NCBI GenBank assembly: GCA_964030785.1
Contig: OZ034975.1
Span: 33,819,769-33,883,768 of the forward strand
Source: Siderastrea siderea
Taxonomy: Eukaryota; Cnidaria; Anthozoa; Scleractinia; Rhizangiidae
DNA length: 64,000 nucleotides
Reading direction: 5' to 3'
Part shown: one piece after another, positions 10,522 through 22,764 of the stretch
Position numbering within the stretch: the first letter of the stretch is position 1
Layout: each line of letters starts with the position of its first letter
The notes under the pieces: model-generated
The model's input: only the letters and a program-made list of their open reading frames with translations
What the model was told of the DNA's origin: nothing
Database searches by the model: none
Translations under genes and position numbers: made by a program

Positions 10522-10852
10522 AGGTCAAATAAACCCAAATTTTGATAATTCCGCTTTAGCCGTTTAAACGTCGTCTTGACACAAAAAGAAATCAATATAA
10601 AGCCAAACTGGACCGAAAATTTCCTTCCTGAGACCTTAAAAGGAGCCAAAAGTACCAAGATATCCGAAGGTTTCACGAAATCGTTTCTGAAATGACCGCG
10701 CGCTTAAATGGAAGGAATGGAAACGACCGCTGATTCTGTGACGTCACTGTTGATGAGCAAAGAAAGCTCAAGATCCAAAGGCGAGTATTGAAGAGTATTG
10801 TTGTAATTTTTTGGAAAATTCTCTGTTTTCACCCGTTTTCTTTGCGTTAAAA

Positions 10853-10988
10853 ATGACCGAGGAGCTCAAACCTGTGGCATTTAACGTAGAGCCATACCAG
10901 TTTGAGCTAATTGCCACAGAATCGGACTGCAAAAACTCAGAGGATATTCGACTGACAGCAATGGCTTCGAAAGTAAACGATGGAACTG
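10853..10988 (+). CDS. First coding exon of a P2X7-like transposon protein
   Basis: ATG at 10853 opens an exon with NVEPYQFELIATESD and a donor ACTG|GTAAAG at 10988/10989. Proline-tyrosine-x-phenylalanine-glutamate N-termini of this kind start many cnidarian predicted proteins named after the intracellular zinc domain of P2X purinoceptor 7. It lies 330 bases inside the TIR, as expected for the first exon of the element's gene. A later exon of the same type is at 13311-13450. Whether the protein takes part in transposition is unknown. Confidence 0.5.
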
Positions 10989-11707
10989 GTAAAGTTTAAT
11001 GGTGAGCGTTTAAGCTTATTTTTTCATTATACCATGTACACTGTAAAAGTTCGCCGTATAATCGTTAATAAATGCGTTACCACTTTAATTGAGGCATTTT
11101 TGTTGTTCTTTGCAGCCCTTTTGTACACTTATCATGATCGATGTTTGTTGTTATGCCTTATTGACTAGACTGACTAGAGTAAAGCAAAGCTTCTTATACA
11201 TGTATCCATTATGGTTCCTGTGTGAGTACGGTTTTCATCCTCGCGGCAACAGCGGCAGGAAATCCAGCTCAAATTTTGAACATAGCCGAAAACAGGTTAC
11301 AGTTCTTGTTGAATGTAGTTGAATCTTGTTGAATGTATCTGTCTACATCGCAAAGTGTTACTAGTGACTGTGTTTGTTCAGTCGAGGGAACAAGTGCCAT
11401 TTGATGGCGAAATCTTTTCTCCGAGAAAAGACTGAGCCCACGATTTTCGGCATTTGGCCAGTGGGCTATTCAGATATGAATCCTCGAGGCCTCGATCACC
11501 TCAAGTGAAATACTTAAAGAACTCTGTTAATTAACTATTTAACTTCAACGCCAGTTTATTGTTACTCCGAATAACGGATAACTCTCAACTTGGAAAAAAG
11601 CAGACTGTTTGAAAATATTTATCAGGACAAACTACGTGCTCGCTATTAGAGTTGGGTGACATCTATTTTGTTTGTGACGAGGCGCACAGGTAAGAGCCAG
11701 TATTAAA

Positions 11708-11884
11708 ATGAAGTCCACAAGTCGGCTGGACGAGTGGTCTCTGAAGTATCTTGAGCATGGAATGGATGGGGAAACAAAACTACCACTCAACGAACACTCA
11801 TTGCTACCAACAAACAACGATTTTGCCGTCGAGCTATCACTAGATCCGTGCGTAATCCATTGTAAGGACCGAACTGATTCATAA
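11708..11884 (+). CDS. Short open frame inside the TTAA element
   Basis: A 58-residue frame beginning MKSTSRLDEWSLKYLEHG, with codon use that looks protein-like, ending TAA after DRTDS. Not recognised. It could be an exon of the element's lost gene or a chance frame. Confidence 0.25.
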   Translation: MKSTSRLDEWSLKYLEHGMDGETKLPLNEHSLLPTNNDFAVELSLDPCVIHCKDRTDS

Positions 11885-13310
11885 GCTTACGCAGACTTAC
11901 GGATTCAGATTCGCGGTGTCCTTATTCTTGACAATTTTTCACTTTATCACTATTTCAGTCTTGATAATGATGTCAGCGATATCGAAACATTGTCTTGCTT
12001 TAATTTTTGCATAGCAAAATGCTTGAACAAATGAGCAGTAGTTTGTCTTAAAACTGAAGAATTGTGAGCTGGAACCGTATTATAATACTTCGGGTTCAGG
12101 TCGGAATTTGTGGATTTCTTGTTGCTGTTCAATATGAATTTCTTCTGAGCTTGAATAATAAAGAATTACAGATGTGTTTGTCTTGGAAGGCGTTTCTCTG
12201 TGGGTCACAAACGAAGTCAGCAACACTAACAAACACTTGAGAATTATTGACGAGAAGAATCAACACAACATGCGAACCGCTGAGGAAACAAAAGTTTAGC
12301 TCTTGTTTTTTGTTCAAGTAAAAAAGCCCGTTATTTTGTCAGTCTTTTCTGGTGTAAAATTAACCTGGATCAGAATAGTGGTCACTGGGAATAACGCAGA
12401 ATCTAAATAAGGCTTTTAAAGCTTTGAAAATGGAGAATTGTTTTGTTCTCTAGCCGTCAAGTGCAAGAATAATTTCATGCAATCAACTGTTTTCCGCTCC
12501 GCAAGTCAACTTTTTCTTCAGTTTATGCATGAATATAATGTCAACAAGGATGGGAAAAATATTTAACATGTGCAGGATACTCGCTCTCTTTCGTGAAGAA
12601 TACTCGCTTCCGCAGTAATGCAGGGAGGTGTAAATATAGTTCGAAGCACTTTTTACATAAGCTAATTATTTCTTTTCTCGCGCCTTCGTAGAAAGCTGTC
12701 TTGAATCATGTCAAAACCACGAGTGGACCACGTTTAATCCGAGTTTAAATACCTTACTTAAGATCAGGTAACCTTCTTTTCTATCGGATCTCTTAACGTG
12801 CCTTGAACAACGCTATATTTCAGCCTTGGAAAGCCGTACAAAAAATGATTTTGCAATTTAGTGTTGCGCCACGGCGAGATAAATGAAGAACAATCTGAAT
12901 GTGTAAACAAATAAAGCTTCAACAGACTATCTTTAACCATTATTCAACGGTAACGCATAAATTTCAGAATCTCCAACAGCCAAACTTCTCGCTGATACTG
13001 CCAAAGCATGACTGGAAGTAAGCTTATCACCTGCAGATTTCTCCATGCTAGGAACGCCATTTTTAAACTTGGAAACATTCCCTTTCATTTTTCTGCACGA
13101 GTTCGTAGTTCTTTCTGATTGGACAATATAAATCGGAGCTTCTTCGGGCCCCTTCGGGCTTCTTCGGGCATAGATACGAAACTTGACCAAAAGAAGTACT
13201 TATTCCCCCGACTGTGTTTGTTGTTTTGCATGTAAGCTTATACAATCTTAGGCTCAAAATTTAGGTACATTTAAATTTTGGCAACTGTGTACTAATGCCA
13301 GCTGGGCGAG

Positions 13311-13450
13311 AAAGTGTTTTGCTGTCGTGCAATTCCCAAATCCTGTGAGAAGATACCACTTGCTATGTCCTAGAGACAGATGAAGAGAATTTTTTAAATC
13401 CAGCTGTCATTGAGACAGACTTTAATCAATATTTTGAAAATGAAGGCCGG
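13311..13450 (+). pseudogene. P2X7-like zinc-domain fragment
   Basis: Two overlapping frames give FCCRAIPKSCEKIPL, then CYVLETDEENFLNPAVIETD and NQYFENEGR, with a frameshift between. The cysteine pair followed by a NPAV-IET-FNQY block resembles the C-terminal half of the P2X7 intracellular-type domain in cnidarian mobile proteins. The frame loss shows decay. The residues between the 10988 donor and this block were not found. Confidence 0.45.
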
Positions 13451-13479
13451 AGTACGTACATATTAACGTAATTTTGCTT

Positions 13480-13870
13480 GGGGCTCTTTTTTTTTGGGGG
13501 GGGGGTTGGGGGGTGGGGGGGGTAGAGAAAAAACTCCATGTATAGATTGGTGCAACCCAAATGAGTATGGTTTTAAAGCCTTTTTGGTCTGAAAATGGTT
13601 GTTGACTTAAAAGTCTGGTCTGAAAATGGTAATTGATCGGGGGTGACAGTTATGTTTTGTCAGTTCTGAAAATGGGTGGGAAAAACTACTCATCTGGTTC
13701 TCAAGATGGGTAAGAAAAAATTACATGTTTGGTCTGACAGTGGGCACACTGAGAGCTGTTTTGTGGTTGACTTTTGTTTGGGAAAAGAGAAAGAAAAACC
13801 TCTGGGAGCAGGGGAGGAACCAGGGGACCAGTGGGGAGGGAAAATTACATATTTTGGTCCGAAAATGAAT
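13480..13870. repeat. G-rich tract and imperfect GGTCTGAAAATGG repeats
   Basis: A poly-G stretch at 13492-13522 is followed by several spaced copies of GGTCTGAAAATGG and close variants. No coding content was recognised. Confidence 0.6.
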
Positions 13871-15185
13871 CACCTACAAATTGTGTTCAGGAGAAAAGAT
13901 CCTTCATTAATACATGATGAGATTTTGCAATGCTTATGAGGTTGTGTGCTAAATACTAAGATATTTGACAAAAGGTGATGTAAAAGTAGTAAAAGATCAA
14001 GGAACAATAATGAAATGACAATTACAAAAACCCTTATTACATGAATGAACATGATTACATAAACAGTATACCTTGTTAAGTTCTTAGCAATCTTGTGCAC
14101 TTTATGACTCCTTTGATGCATATGGTTTAACAAGTATTGGGTTTACAATCAGTTGTACTACCAGTACAACAAATAAGTTATATAATTGTTAGTTGAAAGC
14201 AAAAACAATCTCTCAAATTTTAGCTTAAACAAATTAAATGTGATTTCATTATTTCTAAGACTGTGGAATCGAGTTAATGTTGTTTTTCTACTGTTGTTAC
14301 TGGTTAGCTAACCTGTTTATTTATTTAATATAGATTTATTTTTGTAGTTGACGTATTTATTTAATCCCTTTCCTGATGAGTTACCTTTTACTCATCTGTG
14401 TATCTTTCTTATGAGTCTGTTGTTTCCTCTTTCGTTCTCAGAACATGTATACAGTAATGTTGCTTCTAGGCAATGCACCTACTGGATACGTATGAAGCTG
14501 GGACGACAAATCCCGATAGCCATTCCATCTTGTCTGGTTTTAAAAATTAGAGAGAGCTTCCCAAGTAAAAGTGGAAACTGAAAGGGCTTTGAATATGTTC
14601 ATTAACAGCTTGGCAGTCTTGCTAGATAATATTAACATCATATTTGGTTGACAGTTGTACTACTCGTTGAAATGTTTCTAAACTTTGTATTTTCTTCAAT
14701 TACTACAGAGTGGTACTTAACCTAGGAGGTGAGAGGGGAGGGGCTCCCATAGTGTAGTGAAGGGGTCACCGTGATTACAATTCATGCTTTGGTACCACTT
14801 AGGGTGTTTGAATTAAAAATGACCATTGTCAGCGTGTTTTTATACTTTCTAGGGTTTTAAGGTACTATAATGTCAGAAATTCATGCTGGCAGCAACAAGT
14901 TTTCAAGATGTATTAGTACTTCTTGGAGTGACAAGGAACATATGCGACGCCCACAAAAGAAGTTTTTTTTTGTTTCAAACAACAATCAATTCCTTCAGTT
15001 TTTATGGATCAACCATTTCCCCCTCCTGAAAGTACTTAGATAACAGCTGTACGAAGGGTGGACCCCATAATTATATTAAGTGATACACCTGTCATAAACT
15101 TGATAGGGGCATGTTAGTCTTGATATGATGTCATTTCTGCCTCCCCTAAAAATCATGAACATGGAACAGCCTGGAACACCTGCTT
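13871..15185. other. Interior of the TTAA element, nothing recognised
   Basis: Only short frames of low-complexity composition (13870-14133 minus, 14348-14581 plus). No domain, RNA gene or repeat match within the window. Confidence 0.4.
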
Positions 15186-15823
15186 CCCAGGGGGTACTCC
15201 GGATTTCAAGTGACGGGGATGATCGAATGGGGGCAAAAATCAAAACCCAAAAAAATCCCTAGGGCCTCCAAGGAACCCAAAAATTAACCCCCCCAAAATC
15301 CCATGCTGAATTTTCGAGCCTCAAAAATTTCCAGAAAGGATTAACCCACAAGTCACAAGCGAAAGATATCAAGAATTCATTACAGCAAAGGGGAATTCCA
15401 GTGAGGATAAAGCCGGGTGATAAACACAATGGATGAGAAATCAGTTGAATGAATTGAAGCCTTGTGAAATACACCCGGGACACTTTGCGGACTATTGTAT
15501 AGCCGGTTTTATGAAACAGATGCAATGTAATGTGACACCATCGTTAAATATAATTAAAACAACCGCAAAACAAGTTTGGTTGTCGGTACTTAATATTCGC
15601 AGAGCTACGCGGCCAGGATACACAGGCACTACCACAATTTTTCAGATTGTTTTGAATACCCAAAAAATCTCTACTCAAATCAAGCCACCCAAAAAAATAC
15701 TTGCCAAATTTTCCTACCCAAAAACGTCCCGGAATGGAAAATTTCAACCCCCGGCACCCCCACCCCCCCCCCCCAAATCCTTCGACTATCCCCGTCACTT
15801 GAAATCCGGAGTACCCCCCTGGG
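15186..15823. mobile_element. 638-bp hAT-like non-autonomous element
   Basis: Inverted ends CCCAGGGGGTACTCCGGATT (left) and the mirror (right) pair for about 45 bases. An 8-bp duplication, ACCTGCTT, sits at 15178-15185 and 15824-15831. The 8-bp duplication points to hAT or a similar superfamily. Open frames inside (15259-15525, 15433-15876, 15544-15852) are shadows of C-rich sequence. Confidence 0.85.
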
Positions 15824-17141
15824 ACCTGCTTGCCAGTGAAAAGCCACAGCACTTAGAAACTAGGCCAGTTTATTAAATCTGGGTTTATGTTGTTGGTTGT
15901 CTTGAGTGTTGGCTTGTGAGAGGCTTAAGAAGGACCTGTAGCCGCTGTGTGAAAGCGATAAAACTGAAATATTTTAGTGTGCGAAAAATATTACATTCAG
16001 AGCTCGAAATTTACGTTTGTTTTATAATTATTGAAGCCTAATTTATGCGGCAAAAACCCGAGGTTATTGTTTATGTTTAGTAACTGCTATGACTTATAAT
16101 TCTCAAATAAACTAACTGAAAAAGTTAACAACCATCAGAAGATACAAGCTAGTCATAGTTACATTGAACAAAATGCAAAATTCTTACCTCTAAATTTCTA
16201 CGTTGTGCAAATGCTGAACACGCAGTTGGAATTCCCGTATGAAGTTGCTCCGTTCCTGGGCGAACATGGATGATTTATACCGCTGTAACTTAACGCTCAA
16301 AACAACCTCCACAAGCTCGGAAAACCGGCAAAAACACAGCAAACACATAACAGGTAAGGTTCTTCAAACTTTATTTGGATTTTTAGGTATTTTCCATGGA
16401 AAACCGCCAATTATTTTCGATCGAATCGCTTTGGTTACCTGTGGTGTAAACTGGTCTGCACAGACACGTGAATCAGTGTTTTGTGGGTTGAAACGATCCT
16501 CCTTTCATTCCTTGAGCCATTCTTGAGGCAGTTCTGGATCTCCTGGAAACTTAAAAGCACCTACTTTACTCTCATAGCAGCACAAAACACCATGATTTTC
16601 CGCTCAAATCCTCACACTTCGAATCTCCGCAATTTTCCAGCTCGCCAACAGTGACGTCACTAGTGTTGTTTCCGACAATTTACCTTCAACTTTCCCGACC
16701 ACTCTACGATTATGAAGGCCAAAAAGTAGCACTTTTCACGTGCCATTATCTCTGCGATCCGAAGTCCAATTGACTTGAAACTTCAGAATATGTTTATTTG
16801 ATACCAAATGAACACATAACAAGTAAATTGAATTGAAAGAAAAAATGTCGAAATTTGGGTTTATTTGACCTTTAACGTTAGCCTACGGGCAAATGGTATT
16901 GTGGCGGGGTAGGTACATTTCGCTGCCCCCCAGTCCATGGACCCCCACGATGGACTACCAAAATGGACTACCTTGATGGACTCTCAAATGGACTACCTAG
17001 ATGGACTACCTATATGGACTACCTAATAAACTACCCTGAAAAAAAAAATTGAAAGAAATATTACCCCTTGGTTGTTTGTTTTGATCGATTCGCCGCGATC
17101 CGCCATCTTGTTTTCATTTTGCGTTTATTACCGCTGCCCAG

Positions 17142-17553
17142 ATGTTCTGCAGGCGCAATCGTTCGCATGTCGGATGGAGAGTGAATATATTTGAATTTAT
17201 AATCGTTTGCATCTCTGTCTTTCGAGTAAACTTTGGAGCCCGAGAACATGCAAATTCGAAACCACATTTTTCCTTGATAACTGTCTTCTCTAAATTTGTA
17301 GGCGATTCCTTGCCTGGCGTCCTCGACGCTGATGCCTTTGAAGAAGGTAAGCCCCAAACTTATTACTGAAATCTCAACTTTTCCCATCTTTGAATGTGCT
17401 TTCACAGGAACAAGTGGCTAAGGTTTTTTGGAAAAAAAGTTGTATTGTATTTGTATTTTCTGTATTTGCAGACGATTCCTTGCTTGGCTCTGGTGCCTCT
17501 CAAAAAAACAACACCAGGCCGAGAAACAACTCTGGCTTCTTGGAACTGTAACA
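17142..17553 (+). CDS. Candidate small spliced gene in the left half of the Mutator-like element
   Basis: Three blocks read in one frame if spliced. A starter near 17167 (ATG TCG GAT G) has a donor spoilt to GAGAGT in this TIR; the other TIR has an intact GTGAGT. A middle exon follows TTTGTAG at about 17301 and reads GDSLPGVLDADAFEE, ending in GTAAGC at about 17345. A last exon follows TTTGCAG at about 17471, begins DDSLLGSGASQKNN and ends at TAA near 17551. All junctions are phase 1. The product would be under 60 residues with no known domain. Confidence 0.35.
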
Positions 17554-18241
17554 TCTAATAGCCAGTTAAACACAGGGGAACAATTAGGAAATGTTGCAAG
17601 CCAGAAGATTAACAGGCAAGGATAACGAAAACGATGGTTTAGTATTGCCCTTTAATCCCATGTCAATATACCAATTCTTCTGACTGATCTTCATACATTT
17701 CCTTATTGTTTTGGTTTGGAGAATTTTTAAAAGATCAAACCATTTTTCCTTTTTTTCCTTTGGTGATCATTTTCTTTATTCTCATAACCTTTTCTCTTGA
17801 TTAGGGAGAGGCCAAAACAAAAAAAAAAAAACAATAGGAAAACAGGAAAAACAGTTTGAGTATATATCAATTGGAAACCAATTCCATCTTAACAAAATAC
17901 ATTTATTTATTTCAGATCACATTTCCTGTTGCAACGTAACTATTATTCACAAGCAGAAGTTCCAGTTCTGACGCATAATGTCTGCAGAAACACTAACTTG
18001 TGAACAATGTAAATATGAACAAAACAAGGTTATAAAAACATGCTGAAAATAACAACAACATTTTCCCACTTCTCAAAAGTACAGAGTATATCAGCAAGAA
18101 ATGGTACCTTCCAGCTAAATGAAATCTCCATACAGTAGAATAAAATAACATAAGAGTTTTGGAACAAACTCTGCCATGTTCATGTAACACTAGCTTTTTA
18201 TGTGTGTCAAACAACAAAAGTTCCAATTTCAATTTTGCAAG

Positions 18242-18666
18242 TCAAAGATAGACAATGTGCACAAAATGAATTCGAGGTCGTATCTGAATGAGATTATATG
18301 AGAAGCGCTCCTTTACAATTGCGCGAAGGTGCTGACTGATTTGGACGTTTCCAGCACTGATTCGTAATGGACTTTCAGACTGCCACACCTTGGTACAAAC
18401 TGGGTTAAGGTGATAATGTCGTGTGGAAGCTGTTGGCTGATACCTCTGAGTGGACTTGTTCCAGAAGTTGTAAGCATCAAAACGGCCAAAGCAATACATG
18501 GAATCGTCAAAGGAATCGTCTACAAATTTAGAGAAGACAGTTATCAAGGAAAAATGTGGTTTCGAATTTGCATGTTCTCATCTTCCAAAGTTTACTCGAA
18601 AGACAGAGATGCAAACGATTATAAATTCAAATATATTCACTCACCATCCGACATGCCAGCCATCAT
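18242..18666 (-). CDS. Candidate spliced gene in the right half of the Mutator-like element
   Basis: On the minus strand, ATG at 18666 opens MMAGMSDG with an intact GTGAGTG donor at 18644. After TTTGTAG the second exon begins at 18519 in matching phase (DDSFDDSMYCFGRFDAYNFW) and stays open to 18242. The first exon lies within the TIR, so the same starter exon points inward from both ends. The protein is not recognised; it may be a captured host fragment or a lost transposon gene. Confidence 0.4.
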
Positions 18667-18912
18667 GCGGACGATTGCGCCTGCAGAACATCTGAGCAGC
18701 GGTAATAAACACGAAATGAAAACAAGCTGGCGGATCGCGGCGAATCGATCAAAACAAACAACCAAGGGGTAATATTTCTTTCCATTTTTTTTTCAGGGTA
18801 GTTTATTAGGTAGTCCATAAAGGTATTCCATTTGAGAGTCCATCAAGGTAGTCCATTTTGGTAGTCCATCGTGGGGGTCCATGGACTGGGGGTCAGCGAA
18901 ATGTACCTACCC

Positions 18913-21834
18913 ATTGTGGCGAGCAAACCAAATTGAAACCTTCAACGAAACGGTTATTAATATCAACCTAAGACGTCTGAAAATGTCGAACGCCAAAGCC
19001 TTCCCACATATCAAAGAACAGTTGTTATAAGCGCCACGTATTCTACGAAATTACCGAAATAACTCAAACTGTCTTCATGACAGACTTTATGAAAATTGCG
19101 TAAACGTTATTCTTCCACTATAACAGTTATTGGAGTGGACTAAAAGTTATTTTCTGTAGCCAATCAAATGGAGACATTTGAGACACTGACGAATGATATA
19201 AACCTGTCGTAACTTTGCTAGCGTCTTCCGGACACAAACATCGATTTTACTATACTTCAGACAGACTGCTATCATTTCTGAAAATTCCCTCTTTTTGATA
19301 TGTTCATTATTCCCTTTCATCCACACTGATTTCCAAAACGTGGCTTTCTGTGATATCCACTTGTCATGAATTCGAAGGAAATCTTAGGTTCTCAGTCTCG
19401 CAGTATTTGTTGACCTTTGTTATTCAAACCAATTATACAAGACGATCAAGAAAAGAACGTTGTTGCCTAAAAAATAATTCGCAACACAACTTGTACATAC
19501 ACAAAGATTTCAGTCCTGCGTTCGCTTTCGTTAGTTTATTGTGTCTGTGGAGCAGGCTAGTTAGTAGACTAAAAAATACGCGCGCTACAGCCCACTATTC
19601 GGTCATTTATCGATATTTATCTGATCATTCGATCCTCACCGACGGGTCACCGAGGCAGAGGTTTTATAAAACATCATATCGTTAACTGATTTATGTTTTA
19701 TCCAATTCATAAAAGTTATTAAATCTGGTAAATAGTAAAGGCCTCGAGCATCAATTGAAAAATACAACATAGAGATAATTCATATGAATCCGATCTGTCC
19801 GAAAATGCAAAACGCCAAAACCTTCCCACGCATAAAATGAACCAAAAATTAAACGCTATGTGTTCTAAGAGAAACTACAAGCGATTTCACTGCGGTTGAG
19901 AAACTGAACTGTTCTGTTTTTCAGTATCAACTGACAGTTCCACGTACTTGAAACGAAGATCAAAATTCAAGAGTGCACAAAACACATTTAAGTCAAAGCC
20001 AAAACAAAGCAAACATTGCGAACCGCTCGCATTTAAGTCACAGTTAAATTTACAACTGAATTTAATCTGAGATGTCCGAAAACATGAAACTCCAAAGCAA
20101 ATAATTATAAAGGAAAAAATCTAATGCCAAGAGCAACCACAAGCGAATTCACTGCGGTTCTTTTGTTCAGCATAACGGCACTGTCCATGGAATATTTCAT
20201 TTCAGAGGCTTTATTTACCTCGTCACATACACAAACCAACAGTCAGCAAAAAGCGAAACAAAACAAGACAATACGGCTCGCGTTAGCTACTAGTGTTATG
20301 TTAAGGATGCTGTGGCTTTTTTGGAGAAATCTTGCGGTTTACATCGGTTTCTAGTTCGAACGAAATCGCACGTGTTAAAGTATCCGTCCGGCAAGTATCT
20401 CACATGAATCAGGTCAACTCAGACAGTCTTATTCGCGTAACAGCTACTGACATTCAGCTATGACAGTTATGTCAGCTGCATAACAGATACTAAAATGGGA
20501 CAAAAATTATTTTCTGTGGCCGATCAGATTTTTACTTATTGCCATGAATTAACTTCAGGCACAATTCTCAAGCCTTTTCCAACAAAGTACAACCCCTATT
20601 TATCGTTAATTAAGCTATCACAGAAATTTCATTATTCTGCATCCGGCCATCGACCGCTGATGGTAAGAATAAACACATGCCAGCACGAAAGAAACTGAAA
20701 AACGTTTGCTATCACTTTGGCTTGATTTTTCAGTTAGCGTTATGCTAGGTTAAAAACATTGTGATACAAGGAAGCCGGTTTAAAGTGGTTACCCCATGAC
20801 TCATTTCAGTAGGTCAGGGAATTCAAATGATTCATTGCACCAAAAAAAAAAAACTTTAAAACAATTACTACAATTCACACTTTGAACTAACCTTAGGCTC
20901 TTTCAGCTATTGAGAGATTGTCTCCTTTCATTCAAGGAACCAACCGCAAAAAATGATTGAAAAGTATCTGTGAACACATCCGGCCTTTTAGCACAGAAGC
21001 AGGGTTTGATTCGGAACGGTAGACAGGCGACTCTGTTTCTCTGAAGTCCGTTCAAGTCAGAATTTTGCATCAGTTCACTTTTGATTTCACAGTCATCAGC
21101 GCAGCACCTTGTATAAGCTCGTAGACTTTTTACCTGGGAATGAGATAAACACCATGTTGCAGTCTGAATCAACTGCCGCTTGCACTCCCTGTGAGAAGAC
21201 CGGCCACAGTTAAGAAATTATGCATCGTGTACACTCACAGCCTGTCTTCTCCTGAAAACTTCCTCCGTTGAAAACTATACAGGACAGCTACAGTAGTCCG
21301 TTGCATTCGCCCCTGTTGGCTGCAGCAAAAATGGCGCCATATTTCCCCCCGTGGCTTTAATAAGCTTAAATACGGTCAGTGCAGAGTTCCGTAACTGCGA
21401 AGAGGCGATAGGAATCTCTCTTTGACGGCCACTATAACGCATCAATATGAAATTGATGTCCAAAAGGTGCACCTTCATACGGTTCCGTGCGGCAAGGAAT
21501 TGTTTTTGCAGTCTCTTCAGGACAGATCGTAGGAATCTCGAACGCAAAGTGCCAGATCAGTATCAATCACCGATTAGTTCCCGGGGTGTTTGCGTTTTCT
21601 CGTGTCTGTGCGGAAAGTGTGTGGCAAGTTTAAGATGCCACACTTGCCTTGTCTTCCCGGCAGTTTATGGAAAACAAGAAAGAAATCTTAACGACAGAAT
21701 CCAGTGGAATTTTTATTCAAAAAGAAGAGACGATTTAATCTGTGCACAAACGATCTTTTTTTTCTATCTATTAAGTAACGCATTTCGTGAGATAAGCTAC
21801 ATGGTCTTATAAAAGGCATATTGTGTTACCTCTA
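18913..21834 (+). repeat. Left arm, main segment (modules 2-4)
   Basis: Mirror copy of about 33003-38870 once insertions there are removed. It is built of diverged repeats of one module: a GTCCGAAAATGCAAAACGCC-type block recurs near 18978, 19798 and 20072, an ATAACAGTTATTGGAGTGGA block near 19125 and 20478, and an ACTTGTACATACA block near 19490 (also 10320 in segment 2). Mirror pairs of open frames occur (20124-20354 with 35724-36056; 20903-21172 with 35003-35245) but no domain is recognised; conservation reflects repeat identity. Confidence 0.8.
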
Positions 21835-22566
21835 AGACTCTTAGGGAGGGAGGGACGGTACTATTACCATTTGAATCGAATGTGCTTTGGGAATGTCCCT
21901 CCCGTAGCCAGTGCTATTTTGTCAAGCAGACGCGGTCGCTAAGCTTAAGTATTCAAATCCCGCAGTCTACCCGTCGATGTTACGGTTCATGGCGGAGCGA
22001 AAAGGTCAAGTTTAGGTAGATAAATGAGGGATTCTCAGGCAGTTACAATGGATTTTGAGAGCCAGTGCTCAATATACAGAAAACCACGTAATCCCTGGTT
22101 CAGCTGATCGCAATTTGGAGCGGATCCGTCCATTATTCGGGAATTTACTGCGCTTCGCGTAAAGATGGTTCGCTGGCCGGGTCACCAGCCTTTAATTCTT
22201 CATTAGTGGAAGCTACCCCCGATTGAAAAAAGCCACAAAATGTCATTTAAACCAGCCAGGACGAACAGGGGAGCATTGAGCTGTAGGTAGACAGACTTTA
22301 TTTCAAGATATCTCGATTCTTTTATCACCGGTTAGTCCGTAATAAATCTCTGCAAACCTTAGGCTTAACGGCTTATATAAGCAGCGACGCTATCAAGCGA
22401 TTGCGTAAGAGAGCGGTGCAAGATTAACCGGAAATTAATTAAACAGGACACAATAAGCAGAAGTAAACAAGATTTATTTCGTGAAGTAAAGATTTATTTC
22501 GTACTATTACATATATTTTCATCCTTTCTATTTTTAACTGAACTCCACATACAACTCGTCTGGGCT
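21835..22566. other. Start of the unique core; nothing recognised
   Basis: Mirror similarity to the right arm ends at about 21834. A small stem pairs GGGAGGGACGG with GTCCCTCCCG (21845-21905). No gene was recognised. Confidence 0.4.
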
Positions 22567-22764
22567 GCCTGTGAAGGAACAAAGGTAGGGATTGCTGATC
22601 AATTTCCGAAAGAGATTGCAGAAACACGAAAAAAGCTCTACGCTATACTAAAGAAAGCCAAAGAGGATGGAAATGCTGTAAAATTGATTAAAGACAAACT
22701 TTTCATCAACGGGCAGCGCTACAGAGGACCACTCGGCGAGCAGAATGGAAACCCTATGGGTTAG
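22567..22764 (+). pseudogene. LINE ORF1p C-terminal domain fragment
   Basis: An open frame without its own start runs from about 22567 to TAG at 22762-22764. It encodes ADQFPKEIAETRKKLYAIL, then KLFINGQRYRGP, the usual layout of the C-terminal domain of LINE-type ORF1 proteins: FP-x-EI-x-x-R-K-x-LY, then DKL-x-(I/V)-x-G. ORF1p binds RNA of its own element. The N-terminal coiled coil and RRM are missing. It sits just upstream of the CR1-type LINE and may be part of it or of another. Confidence 0.6.

Larger units (their letters stand above)
10522..16871. mobile_element. 6.35-kb TTAA-TSD transposon (Kolobok- or piggyBac-like), decayed
   Basis: TIRs AGGTCAAATAAACCCAAATT at both ends, flanked by TTAA. 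The mirror arm (near 38905) shows the empty site with a single TTAA. Plus-strand P2X7-like coding fragments occur at 10853-10988 and 13311-13450. No transposase core was recognised. It holds imperfect GGTCTGAAAATGG repeats (13580-13870), G-rich tracts and a younger 638-bp hAT-like insertion (15186-15823). TTAA duplication is made by both piggyBac and Kolobok; the P2X7-like cargo makes me lean toward a Kolobok-type element, with low certainty. Confidence 0.7.
16907..18912. mobile_element. 2.0-kb Mutator-like element with about 400-bp TIRs
   Basis: Flanked by a 9-bp duplication, ATTGTGGCG (16898-16906 and 18913-18921); the mirror arm near 38870 has it once. TIRs start GGGTAGGTACATTTCGCTG and match for about 400 bases (16907-17310 against 18912-18510). 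The tips hold serial ATGGACTACC repeats. Length of TIR and a 9-bp duplication fit the Mutator superfamily. No transposase was seen; small spliceable exons are present (separate entries). The long frames over the TIRs (17061-17405 minus, 18410-18772 plus) are the same sequence read in mirror. Confidence 0.8.

Noticed and set aside
15433..15876. 147-residue proline-rich open frame
   Set aside because: It spans the hAT-like non-autonomous element and owes its length to C-rich TIR sequence.
17061..17405. 114-residue minus frame matching 18410-18772
   Set aside because: The match is the TIR of the Mutator-like element read in mirror; the frames cross the predicted splice sites.
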